From Streptomyces sp. (GTDB lineage Bacteria > Actinomycetota > Actinomycetes > Streptomycetales > Streptomycetaceae): a DNA stretch of 64,000 nt. The notes under the pieces are model-generated. The model made no database searches and was not told where the DNA came from. It worked only from the letters and a program-made list of their open reading frames with translations. The translations under genes and the position numbers were made by a program. The stretch lies in NCBI GenBank assembly GCA_013362785.1, contig JABFVM010000035.1, positions 1 through 64,000 on the forward strand, given 5' to 3'. This document shows positions 10,552 through 18,882 of the stretch, one piece after another. Every line of letters starts with the position of its first letter. The stretch's first letter is position 1.

Positions 10552-11136
10552 ATGCGAAGCCGCGTGCGTGGCCGGCGTTGGCGGTGCAGTCCGCTGCGGC
10601 GCCGGTCGGATGTCGTCGAGGCGTGGACGGTGGTGGCCGTGATCGCGCTGCTGCTCGTCGGCGCGCCGCTGGCCGGGGTGATCGCGGCCTGGTGGGCCCA
10701 TGGCGACGCCCTGACCACGGCTCGGGAGCAGCGCGCCGATCTCCGTCAGGTCCGGGCCGAGGTCATCGAGAGAACCCCCGGCACAGTGCCCCTGCCGCAG
10801 GGCGGACGGCAGCTGTCCGCGAAGGCGACGGTCCGCTGGACGGAGTCGGAGGCCGGTCCGCGTACGGCCACGGCGCGTGTCCCGGCCGGGACACGGACCG
10901 GCCACACGGTCGACGTATGGCTCGACGCCGAGGGCCGGAGCGTGCCCCCGCCGCCCGACGACGCGGCCGTCTGGTACCGCTCCGTGACCGTCGGCATCTG
11001 CGCCACGGGCGGCGCGGTGGCCCTGACCCTCCTCGGCCACACGGCCGTACGCCACACCGCGATGCGGCGTCGCCTGGCCGAATGGGAACAGGACTGGGCC
11101 CGAACGGAGCCGGGCTGGACCGGCCGCAGGGCATGA
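10552..11136 (+). CDS. Rv1733c-family membrane protein
   Basis: 194 residues starting MRSRVRGRRWRCSPLRRRSD. Two membrane segments (about 28-48, VVAVIALLLVGAPLAGVIAAWWA, and about 142-162, SVTVGICATGGAVALTLLGHTA) flank an outside loop with ARVPAGTRTGHTVDVWLDAEG. This is the standard plan of the actinobacterial Rv1733c family; the M. tuberculosis member is dormancy-induced but its function is unknown. The N-terminus is very Arg rich. No clear ribosome-binding site precedes the ATG; an upstream in-frame start would add a poorly conserved leader. Confidence 0.78.
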   Translation: MRSRVRGRRWRCSPLRRRSDVVEAWTVVAVIALLLVGAPLAGVIAAWWAHGDALTTAREQRADLRQVRAEVIERTPGTVPLPQGGRQLSAKATVRWTESEAGPRTATARVPAGTRTGHTVDVWLDAEGRSVPPPPDDAAVWYRSVTVGICATGGAVALTLLGHTAVRHTAMRRRLAEWEQDWARTEPGWTGRRA

Positions 11137-11218
11137 CCCGTGGCCGTGACGTCGGCCGGTGTCACGGAAGGGCGTAGGCCGGTGTCACGGAATGCTGACC
11201 CGATTCGGTCCGGCGGCG

Positions 11219-11944
11219 TCAGGGATTCCGGTCCGCCGGTCCCAAGCCGTCGAGGAGCGCGTCGAGACCCGCGGACAGGCCGTCCGGTCCGCCCTGCTCG
11301 GCGAGGGCCGGGGCGATCTCGCGGAGCACGGGCAGTTCCTGGGACGGCATGCGGTGCAGGCCCAGGCGGAACGCGGGGTCGGATTCCTCGGGGTTGTCCA
11401 CCATGGCCGTCAGTTCCACCGACACATAGCCGAGCACCCAGGCGGTGTAGGCGCGGAACACGGAGGCGGCACGGGCGTCGTCGAACCCGGCCTTCCGGAG
11501 CAGGACGAGGATCCGCTCATGATCCTTGAGCACCGCGAGCGGCCTGCGGGCAAGCGGCACGGCCATCATGCGGGTGGCGAGCAGCGGCACGGCCTGCGGG
11601 TGGGCCAGACACACGTCGTACAGGGCACGCGCGGTCCGTTGGAGCTCGGCACGCCAATCGGGTGCCTCGGTGGCCTCGGAGCCGTCGGTCAGGCGCCCCT
11701 CAAGCTCCAGGTACAGCGCCTCGACAAGGCCGTCCAGGAGGGAGTCCTTGCCTTCGGCGTACCGGTACAGCGCCATCGCCTCGACACCGAGCTCGGCGCC
11801 GAGCCGGCGCATGCTCAGCGCCGAGAGGCCCTCCCGGTCCACCAGCTCCAGAGCGGCGGCCAGCACGCGCTCGCGGTTGAGCCTGCCGTAGCGTCCCCGG
11901 TCACTGGCGCGACGCGCGGGCCTGTCCGCCGAACCCTCAGCCAT
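11219..11944 (-). CDS. TetR-family regulator (TetR_C tetracycline-repressor type)
   Basis: 241 residues. A helix-turn-helix at about 25-70 (RVLAAALELVDREGLSALSMRRLGAELGVEAMALYRYAEGKDSLL) is followed by an all-helical ligand domain of TetR_C type. AGGGAGG precedes the ATG. It diverges from the GH15 gene. Candidate operators lie upstream of itself (12006-12017), of GH15 (12092-12110) and of galE (15217-15233), so it probably controls all three. The ligand is unknown; a sugar-linked signal would fit the targets. Confidence 0.9.
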   Translation of the reverse strand: MAEGSADRPARRASDRGRYGRLNRERVLAAALELVDREGLSALSMRRLGAELGVEAMALYRYAEGKDSLLDGLVEALYLELEGRLTDGSEATEAPDWRAELQRTARALYDVCLAHPQAVPLLATRMMAVPLARRPLAVLKDHERILVLLRKAGFDDARAASVFRAYTAWVLGYVSVELTAMVDNPEESDPAFRLGLHRMPSQELPVLREIAPALAEQGGPDGLSAGLDALLDGLGPADRNP

Positions 11945-12005
11945 TCCGTGCCTCCCTGCGCCGCAGCCGCACGACCCCGGCCCGTCCGGGGCGACAGCAT
12001 CCGCA

Positions 12006-12017
12006 TACGACGTAAAC
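12006..12017. promoter_or_regulatory. TetR operator candidate, site 1
   Basis: On the minus strand this reads GTTTACGTCGTA. It matches the GTTTAC-N2-CGTA core at 12092 and 15221, and lies 62 bp upstream of the tetR start. Confidence 0.5.
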
Positions 12018-12036
12018 ATACCTGGCGGCGCCCCTC

Positions 12037-12068
12037 TTGACCCTTTTCGTTGACCCTCTCGCTTGACC
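12037..12068. repeat. three TTGACC direct repeats with 13-bp spacing
   Basis: TTGACC occurs at 12037-12042, 12050-12055 and 12063-12068; the first two are followed by CTTTTCG and CTCTCGC. The last is the predicted -35 of the GH15 gene. The regular period suggests an activator site or replication slippage. Confidence 0.5.
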
Positions 12069-12110
12069 TTGCGCCTCTTTCCGTGCAAGATGTTTACAAC
12101 GTAAGTTTAC
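12063..12110 (+). promoter_or_regulatory. GH15 promoter with TetR operator candidate (site 2)
   Basis: TTGACC (12063-12068), 17 bp, then CAAGAT (12086-12091) is a plausible promoter. The 19-bp GTTTACAACGTAAGTTTAC (12092-12110) begins right after the -10. It contains two overlapping inverted repeats, TTAC-AAC-GTAA and GTAA-GT-TTAC, and would cover the transcription start. Confidence 0.6.
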
Positions 12111-12129
12111 ATAGCAGTGACTGACGATC

Positions 12130-13971
12130 ATGAGTGCCCCCATCGAGGACTACGCCCTCATCAGCGACCTGGAGACCGCCGCCATGGTCGGCATGGACGG
12201 TTCCGTCGACTGGCTGTGCCTCCCTCGTTTCGACTCGCCGGCCTGTCTGGCCGCGCTTCTCGGCACCGAGGACAACGGCTTCTGGCGGGTCTCCCCCGAC
12301 ACCGGCGGGACCTGCACACGGCGGGCCTACCGGGCGGACACGTTGGTCCTGGACACATGGTGGGAGACCGCGACGGGAACCGTACGGGTCACCGACTTCA
12401 TGCCGCCCCGTGCCCAACTGCCGTGCGTGGTCCGCGTGGTGGAGGGACTCTCGGGGATTGTGACCATGCGCAGCGAGCTGCGGCTGCGCTTCCACCAGGG
12501 CCGGGTCGTGCCCTGGATCCGGGCCGTCGACCAGTGCGCGGTGGCGGTCGCCGGCCCGGACGCCGTCTGGCTGGACGCCGACGGGCCGGTGCGGTCGCTC
12601 GACCGTGAGGACTCGACGGTGTACGACTTCACCGTCCCGGCCGGCCGGCGGCTGGCCCTGACACTCGTCTGGTCGCCCTCCCATCTGCCCGAGACGCCCG
12701 CACCGCTGTCCTTCCCCGCCGAGACGCTCCTCAAGGAGACCGGCGACTTCTGGCGGCGCTGGAGCGCCCAGTGCCGCTACGAGGGGCCGTGGCGGGACGC
12801 CGTCATGCGCTCCCTGATCACACTGAAGGCGCTCACCTACGCCCCCACGGGCGGCATCGTCGCCGCGCCGACCACGTCGCTGCCCGGCTGTATCGGCGGG
12901 CAGCGCAACTGGGACTACCGGTACTGCTGGCTGCGCGACTCCACCCAGACCCTGTCCTGTCTGCTGCGCAGCGGCTACCGCGAGGAGGCGGCGGCCTGGC
13001 TGGACTGGCTGGTGCGGGCCATCGCGGGCGACCCCGCCGATCTGCAGACCGTCTACGGCGTGGGCGGTCAGCGACTGCTGCCGGAGACCGAGGCGCCCTG
13101 GCTGCCCGGCTACGAGGGTTCGCGGCCCGTCCGGTTCGGCCACTTCGCGATGAACCAGTTCCAGCTGGACGTCTACGGCGAGGTCCTGGACGCCCTCTGT
13201 CTCTCGCTACGGGCCGGGATCCCGATGCCGGCCCATGTGTGGAGCCTGGTGGAGGCGTTGATGGCCTATCTGCTGCGCCACTGGCGGGAACCGGACCAGG
13301 GGCTGTGGCAGGTGCGCGGACCGGGGCGGCAGTTCGTCCACTCCAAGGTCATGGCCTGGGTGGCCGCCGACCGCGCCCTGCGCATGGGCGAGCTGCTCGG
13401 CCGCAACGGCTCCTCCGGCGAGTGGCGTGCCATGCGCGACGAGGTGCACCGGCAGGTGTGCCTGGAGGGGTGGGACGCCCGCCGGCGGTCCTTCATGCAG
13501 TCCTACGGCTCCTCGGCCCTGGACGCCTCGGCGCTGCTGATGCCCCGGCTCGGCTTCCTGCCGGCCTCGGACGAGCGGGTGCGCGGCACCGTCCGCGCGA
13601 TGCGGGGGCTCGACCACGGCGGCTTCGTGCGGCGGTACGCCACGAACGGCGACGGCGCGCATGGAGTGGACGGCGTGGATGGCATGGATGGCGGCGACGG
13701 CGCGTCCGGCGGCCCGGAGGGCGCGTTCGTGGCGTGCTCCCTCTGGTATGCCGACGCCCTCGCCACGACCGGCCGTCCGCAGCAGGCCCGGGACGCCTTC
13801 GAGCGGGTGCTCGCCATCCGCAACGACGTGGGCCTGCTCTCGGAACAGTGGGACCCGGACACGGGCCGCCAACTGGGCAACGCGCCCCAGGCGTTCAGCC
13901 ACATCGCTCTGGTCGAAACTGCGTTCACCCTGAGCGCCTCCGGCCTCGGCGGTGCCGCTACCGGCGACTGA
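12130..13971 (+). CDS. GH15 family glycosidase (glucoamylase/trehalase type)
   Basis: 613 residues without a signal peptide. The N-terminal beta-sandwich starts EDYALISDLETAAMVGMDGSVDWLCLPRFDSPA, the hallmark of actinobacterial GH15 proteins. The (alpha/alpha)6 barrel follows, with RNWDYRYCWLRDS (about 260-272) and SEQWDP (about 571) carrying the usual catalytic region. Relatives include intracellular trehalases and glucoamylases; which one cannot be decided from sequence alone. A Gly/Asp-rich insert near residue 515 expands a loop. It probably belongs to the TetR regulon with galE. No clear ribosome-binding site is seen 5' of the ATG. Confidence 0.88.
   Translation: MSAPIEDYALISDLETAAMVGMDGSVDWLCLPRFDSPACLAALLGTEDNGFWRVSPDTGGTCTRRAYRADTLVLDTWWETATGTVRVTDFMPPRAQLPCVVRVVEGLSGIVTMRSELRLRFHQGRVVPWIRAVDQCAVAVAGPDAVWLDADGPVRSLDREDSTVYDFTVPAGRRLALTLVWSPSHLPETPAPLSFPAETLLKETGDFWRRWSAQCRYEGPWRDAVMRSLITLKALTYAPTGGIVAAPTTSLPGCIGGQRNWDYRYCWLRDSTQTLSCLLRSGYREEAAAWLDWLVRAIAGDPADLQTVYGVGGQRLLPETEAPWLPGYEGSRPVRFGHFAMNQFQLDVYGEVLDALCLSLRAGIPMPAHVWSLVEALMAYLLRHWREPDQGLWQVRGPGRQFVHSKVMAWVAADRALRMGELLGRNGSSGEWRAMRDEVHRQVCLEGWDARRRSFMQSYGSSALDASALLMPRLGFLPASDERVRGTVRAMRGLDHGGFVRRYATNGDGAHGVDGVDGMDGGDGASGGPEGAFVACSLWYADALATTGRPQQARDAFERVLAIRNDVGLLSEQWDPDTGRQLGNAPQAFSHIALVETAFTLSASGLGGAATGD
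13663..13698 (+). repeat. degenerate 9-bp repeat inside GH15
   Basis: Four units of the form RTGGAYGGC encode VDG-VDG-MDG-GDG in a surface loop where relatives have a short DGLPGGEGAF segment. The insert keeps frame. Confidence 0.55.
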
Positions 13972-13984
13972 TTCCGGCACCGGC

Positions 13985-14026
13985 GATTCGGGTTCCGTAC
14001 CGCAAGATTCGGGCTCCGTACCGCAG
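13985..14026. repeat. two 21-bp tandem units between convergent genes
   Basis: GATTCGGGTTCCGTACCGCA(A/G) is repeated at 13985-14005 and 14006-14026, followed by a decayed GGCTCCGTATCGCCG unit. It lies in the 103-bp gap between the GH15 and galE stops. I see no classical terminator there. Confidence 0.65.
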
Positions 14027-14074
14027 GGCTCCGTATCGCCGCACTCAGAGCCGCAGGCCTCCGTGCCGCCGGGC

Positions 14075-15184
14075 TCAGTGCTTCGGGTTCGGACGGCGCG
14101 CGGCGCCCACGTACCCGTGCGGATTGACCTGCTGGAACCGCCAGGCGTCCCGGCAGATGCCCTCCAGGTCCCGCCTGGGCCGCCAGCCCCAGTCACGCGC
14201 CACGGCGCTCGCGTCGGCGACCAGTTCGGCCACGTCGCCGGGGCGGCGGGGCACGATGTCGTACGGAATCTCCCGGCCGCTGGCCTCGGCGAACGCGGCG
14301 ACCACTTCCAGGACCGAACTGCCCCGGCCGACGCCCAGGTTGTACACGCGCATGCCGGGTGCGTCGGTGAAGTGGTCGAGGGCCACGCGGTGTGCCTCGA
14401 CCGCGTCCATGACATGGAGGTAGTCCCGGACCGCGGTGCCGTCGGCCGTCGGGTAGTCCCCGCCGAACACGCGGAGCCGCTCCAGGCGGCCTATGGCCAC
14501 CTGGGCGAGGTACGGCATCAGGTTGTCGGGGTCGCCGGCCGGGTCCTCGCCGAGCAGTCCGCTGGGGTGGGCGCCGACCGGGTTGAAGTACCGCAGGCAC
14601 AGCACGGCGTACTCGGGGAGGTGCCGGCAGACGTCGGCGAGGATCTGCTCGCACCGCAGTTTGGACGCCGCGTACGGGTTGGTGGGCCGGACGGGGGTGT
14701 CCTCGCCCAGCGGGCCGTGGCCGGCGTCGCCGTAGATCGAGCAGGACGACGAGTAGACCAGCTGGTACACCCCGTGGTCCTGCATGGACCGCAGCAGGGC
14801 GGTCAGGCCTCCGACGTTCGTGTCGTAGTACTCGACGGGCATACGGGTCGACACGCCCACCGACTTCATGCCGGCGCAGTGCACGACGGCGTCCACGGCG
14901 TGCCGGTCGAACACGGCGGACAGGGCCCGCCGGTCCCGGATGTCGAGCTCGTAGACGGCGCCGACGAAGCGTCCGGCGATGCGTTCCACGCGCGGGAGGA
15001 CCTGCGGGGAGCTGTTGGAGTAGTCGTCGACCACGATCACCTCGTAACCATGATCGAGCAGCTCCACGCAAACATGACTGCCGATGAAGCCCGCCCCGCC
15101 GGTGACCAGGATGGTCGAGGGCGGGCCGGGCGATCCGGTTCCGATGCCGAGAGGGTCCACCGGAACCGGCTTGCTGGGCGTCAT
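14075..15184 (-). CDS. galE: UDP-glucose 4-epimerase
   Basis: 369 residues. The extended SDR Rossmann fold starts ILVTGGAGFIGSH (about residues 24-36). The catalytic Ser is in YSSSCSIYG (about 145) and the Tyr/Lys pair in NPYAASK (about 171). RYFNPVGAH and the C-terminal YNLGVGRGSSVLEV are classic GalE motifs. It interconverts UDP-glucose and UDP-galactose in the cytosol, for the Leloir pathway or cell-wall sugar supply. The ATG at 15184 follows AGGAGAC. The promoter region contains the same operator core as GH15, so induction by the TetR ligand is expected rather than grouping with a gal operon. Confidence 0.93.
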   Translation of the reverse strand: MTPSKPVPVDPLGIGTGSPGPPSTILVTGGAGFIGSHVCVELLDHGYEVIVVDDYSNSSPQVLPRVERIAGRFVGAVYELDIRDRRALSAVFDRHAVDAVVHCAGMKSVGVSTRMPVEYYDTNVGGLTALLRSMQDHGVYQLVYSSSCSIYGDAGHGPLGEDTPVRPTNPYAASKLRCEQILADVCRHLPEYAVLCLRYFNPVGAHPSGLLGEDPAGDPDNLMPYLAQVAIGRLERLRVFGGDYPTADGTAVRDYLHVMDAVEAHRVALDHFTDAPGMRVYNLGVGRGSSVLEVVAAFAEASGREIPYDIVPRRPGDVAELVADASAVARDWGWRPRRDLEGICRDAWRFQQVNPHGYVGAARRPNPKH

Positions 15185-15216
15185 GGCACGAGGTCTCCTG
15201 ACTGCGACCCGACGCC

Positions 15217-15233
15217 GTACGTTTACGACGTAC
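15217..15233. promoter_or_regulatory. TetR operator candidate, site 3 (galE)
   Basis: GTACGTTTACGACGTAC has arms GTACGT/ACGTAC and contains GTTTAC-GA-CGTA, the core shared with the two tetR/GH15 sites. It lies 33 bp upstream of the galE start, just after a TATATG -10-like box on the minus strand. Confidence 0.55.
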
Positions 15234-15374
15234 ATATACAACCCTGCCCTCTTTCCTCACAGGCGTCAAGACGGGCAGCGCAACCGTGCGGGCTCACCAG
15301 CGCCCTGGCGAGACCTCCGATCACCCACGTACGGTGTGATCATCCGCACCCACTCCTCGCAAAGGCGGTCCCAG

Positions 15375-16343
15375 ATGGCCCTGTTCGACCTCCCGCTCGA
15401 CGAACTGCGCGAGTACCGCAGCAAGTCTGTCGAACCCGAGGGCTTCGACGCGTTCTGGTCCAAGACCCTGGACGAGGCCCGCGAGCACGATCTGGACGCC
15501 CGCTTCGAGCCGGTCGAGACGGGGCTTGCCACGGTGCGGGTGTACGACGTGACGTTCTCCGGGTTCGGCGGTCACCCGGTGAAGGGCTGGCTGCGGCTGC
15601 CCGCCGGGGCCACGGAGCCGCTGCCGCTGATCGTGGAGTTCATCGGGTACGGCGGCGGGCGCGGGCTGCCGCACGAGGATCTGCTGTGGGCGTCCACGGG
15701 CCGCGCGCACTTCGTGATGGACACCCGCGGTCAGGGCAGCGCGTGGGGAGGCGGTGGCGCCACGCCGGATCCGGTGGGGTCCGCGCCGGCCTACCCCGGC
15801 TTCATGACCCGTGGCATCGAGGCGCCCGAGAACTACTACTACCGCCGGGTGCTCACGGACGCGGTCCGTGCCGTCGAGGCGGCCCGCTCCCACCCGCTGA
15901 CCGACGCCTCGCGCACGGTCGTGACCGGCGGGAGCCAGGGCGGCGGCATCACCATCGCCGTGGGCGGTCTGGTGCCGGACCTGACGGCGATCGTGCCGGA
16001 CGTGCCGTTCCTGTGCGACTTCCCGCGCGCGGCGCACCTCACGGACCGCAACCCGTACCGCGAGATCGCCCTCTACCTCAAGACGCACCGGGGCCGCTCC
16101 GAGGACGTCATGCGCACCCTGTCCTACTTCGACTGTGTGCACTTCGCGGCCCGCGGCCGGGCGCCCGCCCTCTTCTCGGCGGCCCTGGAGGACCAGACCT
16201 GCCCGCCCTCCACCGTCTTCGCGGCCTTCAACGCCTGGGCCCACGACGAGAAGGCCATCGAGGTGTACGACTTCAACGACCACGAGGGCGGCGGCCCGTT
16301 CCACGAGGTGGCCAAGCTGGAGTGGCTGCGCTCGCACGCCTGA
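15375..16343 (+). CDS. acetylxylan esterase / cephalosporin-C deacetylase (CE7)
   Basis: 322 residues, no signal peptide. The CE7 alpha/beta hydrolase begins MALFDLPLDELREYRSKSVEPEGFDAFWSKTL, typical of the family. The oxyanion RGQGSAW follows, then the nucleophile elbow GGSQGGG (Ser about 186). The catalytic Asp is likely in LEDQTCPPSTVFAAFNAW and the His in DHEGGGPFH (about 302). CE7 enzymes remove acetyl groups from short xylo-oligosaccharides and other small acetyl esters in the cytosol. An NTF2-like gene follows 10 bp later, so they form one transcript. Confidence 0.93.
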   Translation: MALFDLPLDELREYRSKSVEPEGFDAFWSKTLDEAREHDLDARFEPVETGLATVRVYDVTFSGFGGHPVKGWLRLPAGATEPLPLIVEFIGYGGGRGLPHEDLLWASTGRAHFVMDTRGQGSAWGGGGATPDPVGSAPAYPGFMTRGIEAPENYYYRRVLTDAVRAVEAARSHPLTDASRTVVTGGSQGGGITIAVGGLVPDLTAIVPDVPFLCDFPRAAHLTDRNPYREIALYLKTHRGRSEDVMRTLSYFDCVHFAARGRAPALFSAALEDQTCPPSTVFAAFNAWAHDEKAIEVYDFNDHEGGGPFHEVAKLEWLRSHA

Positions 16344-16353
16344 GAGGGGCCAG

Positions 16354-16767
16354 ATGGAGACCGTGGAGACTTCCGAGGCCGCGGAGCGGTTCGTCCGGAC
16401 CTGGGAACGGGGCTGGGCCGAGCATGACGTGGACGCGCTGCTGGAGCTGTACGCCGAGGACTGCGTCCACCGCTCGATGCCGTTCCGTGAGCCACACCGG
16501 GGGCGGGCCGCACTGGCCGCCTATCTGAGCTGGTCGTTCGCCGAGGAGCGGGTGAGCGACGTGCGCTTCTCCGCGCCCGTCGTCGGGCGGGACGGTGTGG
16601 CCGTGGCCGAGTTCCGGGTCCTCGCGGAGGAGGCGGGCGCGCCGTCCACGCTGGCCGGCTGTGTCTTCGTGCGCTTCGACGCCGCGGGGCTGGCCGTCGA
16701 GACCCGCGACTACTGGCACACGGCCGAGGGGCACCGGGAGCCGGAAGGCGCCCGGTTCGTCGTCTGA
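16354..16767 (+). CDS. NTF2-like / SnoaL-fold protein
   Basis: 137 residues with a single cone-shaped alpha+beta fold: an N-terminal helix (FVRTWERGWAEHDVDALLELYAEDCVHRSMPF), a middle helix and four strands ending in DYWHTAEG. Such proteins are small enzymes or binding proteins; no catalytic set is recognisable. GAGAGGGG precedes the ATG and the gene directly follows the CE7 esterase. A strong hairpin closes the unit. Confidence 0.78.
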   Translation: METVETSEAAERFVRTWERGWAEHDVDALLELYAEDCVHRSMPFREPHRGRAALAAYLSWSFAEERVSDVRFSAPVVGRDGVAVAEFRVLAEEAGAPSTLAGCVFVRFDAAGLAVETRDYWHTAEGHREPEGARFVV

Positions 16768-16822
16768 GTTCGGCTCGTCCGGCACCTTCCGTCCAGTCCG
16801 ACCAGTCGGTACGTTCAGGGTG

Positions 16823-16848
16823 CCCGGGTCGCGCTGTCGCGGCCCGGG
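16823..16848 (+). terminator. strong hairpin ending the esterase/NTF2 unit
   Basis: CCCGGG-T-CGCG, loop CTGT, CGCG-G-CCCGGG forms an 11-bp stem with one internal U-G pair, 55 bp after the stop. Confidence 0.65.
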
Positions 16849-16875
16849 TTTCCGGCGGACGACGAGGGGCGGCCC

Positions 16876-18042
16876 ATGACGGAGCACGAGGCGCAGGTGC
16901 ACGGGGACTGCGATCCGCGGTTCGCGGCGGTGCGGACGGCGTTCGAGACGAACTTCCGGGAGCGCGGGGAGCTGGGCGCCGCGGTCACCGTCACCCTGGA
17001 CGGCCGGACCGTCGTGGACCTGTGGGGCGGCTGGGCCGACGCGGCCCGCGGCCGCCCATGGGAACGAGACACCCTGGTCAACGTGTGGTCGACGTCCAAG
17101 GGCCCGACGGCGTTGTGCGCCCACCTCCTCGCCGACCGGGGTCTGCTCGACCTCGACGCGCCGGTCGCCGTCTACTGGCCGGAGTTCGCCGCCGCGGGCA
17201 AGGAGCAGATCCTCGTACGGCATCTGCTCTCGCACCGCGCGGGCCTGTCCGGTCTGCGGGAGCCGCACTCGCTCCAGCAGCTCTGCGACTGGGAGTTGAC
17301 GACTCAGCGGCTCGCCGCGATGGAGCCGTGGTGGGCGCCGGGGACACAGTCCGGGTATCACGCGCTCACTTACGGCTTCCTGGTCGGGGAGGTCGTACGG
17401 CGGGTGTCGGGCATGCTGCCCGGGGCCTTCCTGGAGCGGGAGGTGACCGGGCCGCTCGGGATCGACTTCGCGATCGGGTTGCCGGAGAAGGACTCCGGGC
17501 GGGTGGCCGAGCTGGTCCATGCGCCGCCTGCAGCGTCCAGCGAACAGGCCGCCGTCTTCGACCAGTTGGCGCCCGCCGCTCTCGCCGCACTGGCCAACCC
17601 CCTCGTGGGGGCGGCTCAGGCCAACTCGCCCGAGTGGCGGGCCGCGGAGATCCCCGCCGCGAACGGTCACGGCACGGCGCGTGCGGTCGCCGCTCTGTAT
17701 GGGATCTTCGCGGGCCGCGGGTCGTACGACGGGCATCGCGTCCTCTCCTCCGAGGCTGCCGAGCGGGTGCGTGAGGGGCAGGGCAGCTGCCGTGATCTGG
17801 TGCTCGGCGCCGGGTTCGACGGCGAGACGGAGGTCGGGCTCGGCCTGTGGCTCAGCGGGCCGAACGGCTCGTACGGGCCCAATCCGCGGGCTTTCGGGCA
17901 TGACGGCTTCGGCGGCTCCTGCGGGCTGGCCGATCCGGAGGCCGGGGTGTCGCTGGGCTATGTGATGAACCGGATGGGCCCCCATATCGCCAACGATCCA
18001 CGGAAGATGGCGCTGGTCGACGCCCTGTACAGCGCCTTGTGA
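16876..18042 (+). CDS. serine hydrolase of the class C beta-lactamase / EstB family
   Basis: 388 residues, no signal peptide. The SxxK motif is STSKG (Ser about 72), the Tyr motif is SGYHALTYG (about 159-167), and the third motif is HDGFGGS (about 341) in place of KTG. This set marks the EstB-like esterase branch (family VIII) rather than true beta-lactamases. It likely hydrolyses esters or amides in the cytosol; the substrate is unknown. It is monocistronic between two hairpins. Confidence 0.88.
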   Translation: MTEHEAQVHGDCDPRFAAVRTAFETNFRERGELGAAVTVTLDGRTVVDLWGGWADAARGRPWERDTLVNVWSTSKGPTALCAHLLADRGLLDLDAPVAVYWPEFAAAGKEQILVRHLLSHRAGLSGLREPHSLQQLCDWELTTQRLAAMEPWWAPGTQSGYHALTYGFLVGEVVRRVSGMLPGAFLEREVTGPLGIDFAIGLPEKDSGRVAELVHAPPAASSEQAAVFDQLAPAALAALANPLVGAAQANSPEWRAAEIPAANGHGTARAVAALYGIFAGRGSYDGHRVLSSEAAERVREGQGSCRDLVLGAGFDGETEVGLGLWLSGPNGSYGPNPRAFGHDGFGGSCGLADPEAGVSLGYVMNRMGPHIANDPRKMALVDALYSAL

Positions 18043-18064
18043 CGACCGGTCGGCGTGGGTCGTC
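18041..18064. terminator. hairpin at the end of the serine hydrolase gene
   Basis: GACGACC (18041-18047) and GGTCGTC (18058-18064) pair with a 10-nt loop, overlapping the stop codon and facing the thioesterase gene. Confidence 0.5.
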
Positions 18065-18087
18065 CCGGCCGAAGTGACAGGCTCCGC

Positions 18088-18876
18088 CTACGAGTTCGCG
18101 GTGCCGTCGGCGGGCCGGGCGCGCACAACCCGTGACTGCCGGGCGAGCGCCAGCAGCCTGCCGTCCGCGGACCAGACCGCACTGTCGTCGACCGCCCAGC
18201 CGCTGCCCGCGTGCTCGGTACGGATCCGGACGAGGGCCCAGCCGTCGTGGGCGCCGTGGTCGAGGGCGTCGGTGAGATGGACGGTGAGTTCGGCGGTGGG
18301 TACCGGGCGCGGGGTGCGCCAGCGGGCGTACAGCGCGGGCGGGAGGGCGTCGGTGAGGGTGACTGCCGTCGGGGCGTCGAGGGGGCGGCCGTCCTGGAAG
18401 CGGATCCAGGCCGTGAGCTCGGCCCTGTCGCCGCCGGCGAGCGGGCGGTCCTCGGTGGCAGGGCGGATCTCCAACTGCCGGGCGAACGGCGACAGTTCAC
18501 CGGGGAGCTCCAGGCGGCGGCAGTCCTGGGGCCCGGGAACCTCCGGGGCCGGATGCCCGTCGTACGACGGCCCTTCGCGCCCCGAGCCGAACAGGGCCGA
18601 GCCGAGGAGGACCGGTACGCCGTTCTGGTGGCCGGTGAAGAGGCAGGTCGCCGTGCGGCGGCCGGGGGCGGCGGGTGCGGTGCCGGAGAAGTGCAGCGGG
18701 CTCTCGTCGACCGGGGCCAGATAGTGCGTGGTCAGTGTGCGGACCGGGTGGTCGCCGCCGGCGAACCGGTCACGTACTGCGGTCAGGGCGAGGGCGGCGA
18801 CATGGCCGCCATGCGCTCCCTCCCAGGACCACCACTGGGGGTCGATACGGATCTCGGTGTCGGTCGTCAGGGTCAC
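18088..18876 (-). CDS. acyl-CoA thioesterase-like protein (tandem hot-dog, 4HBT_3 type)
   Basis: 262 residues with two hot-dog folds in one chain. The first is QWWSWEGAHGGHVAALALTAVRDRF, with a helix carrying GGHVAA. The second runs through LTAWIRFQDGRPLDAPTAVTLTDALPPALY to GWAVDDSAVWSADGRLLALARQSR. This matches TesB-like thioesterases that split acyl-CoA in the cytosol. The start is a GTG 6 bp downstream of a predicted -10 (TATCGT), so the mRNA should be leaderless. A palindrome covers the -35. Confidence 0.85.
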   Translation of the reverse strand: MTLTTDTEIRIDPQWWSWEGAHGGHVAALALTAVRDRFAGGDHPVRTLTTHYLAPVDESPLHFSGTAPAAPGRRTATCLFTGHQNGVPVLLGSALFGSGREGPSYDGHPAPEVPGPQDCRRLELPGELSPFARQLEIRPATEDRPLAGGDRAELTAWIRFQDGRPLDAPTAVTLTDALPPALYARWRTPRPVPTAELTVHLTDALDHGAHDGWALVRIRTEHAGSGWAVDDSAVWSADGRLLALARQSRVVRARPADGTANS

Positions 18877-18882
18877 GGGCCC

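Noticed and set aside
13952..16528. 858-codon open frame spanning galE (antisense) and the esterase gene
   Set aside because: Its sequence is low-complexity and covers two well-supported genes in other frames.
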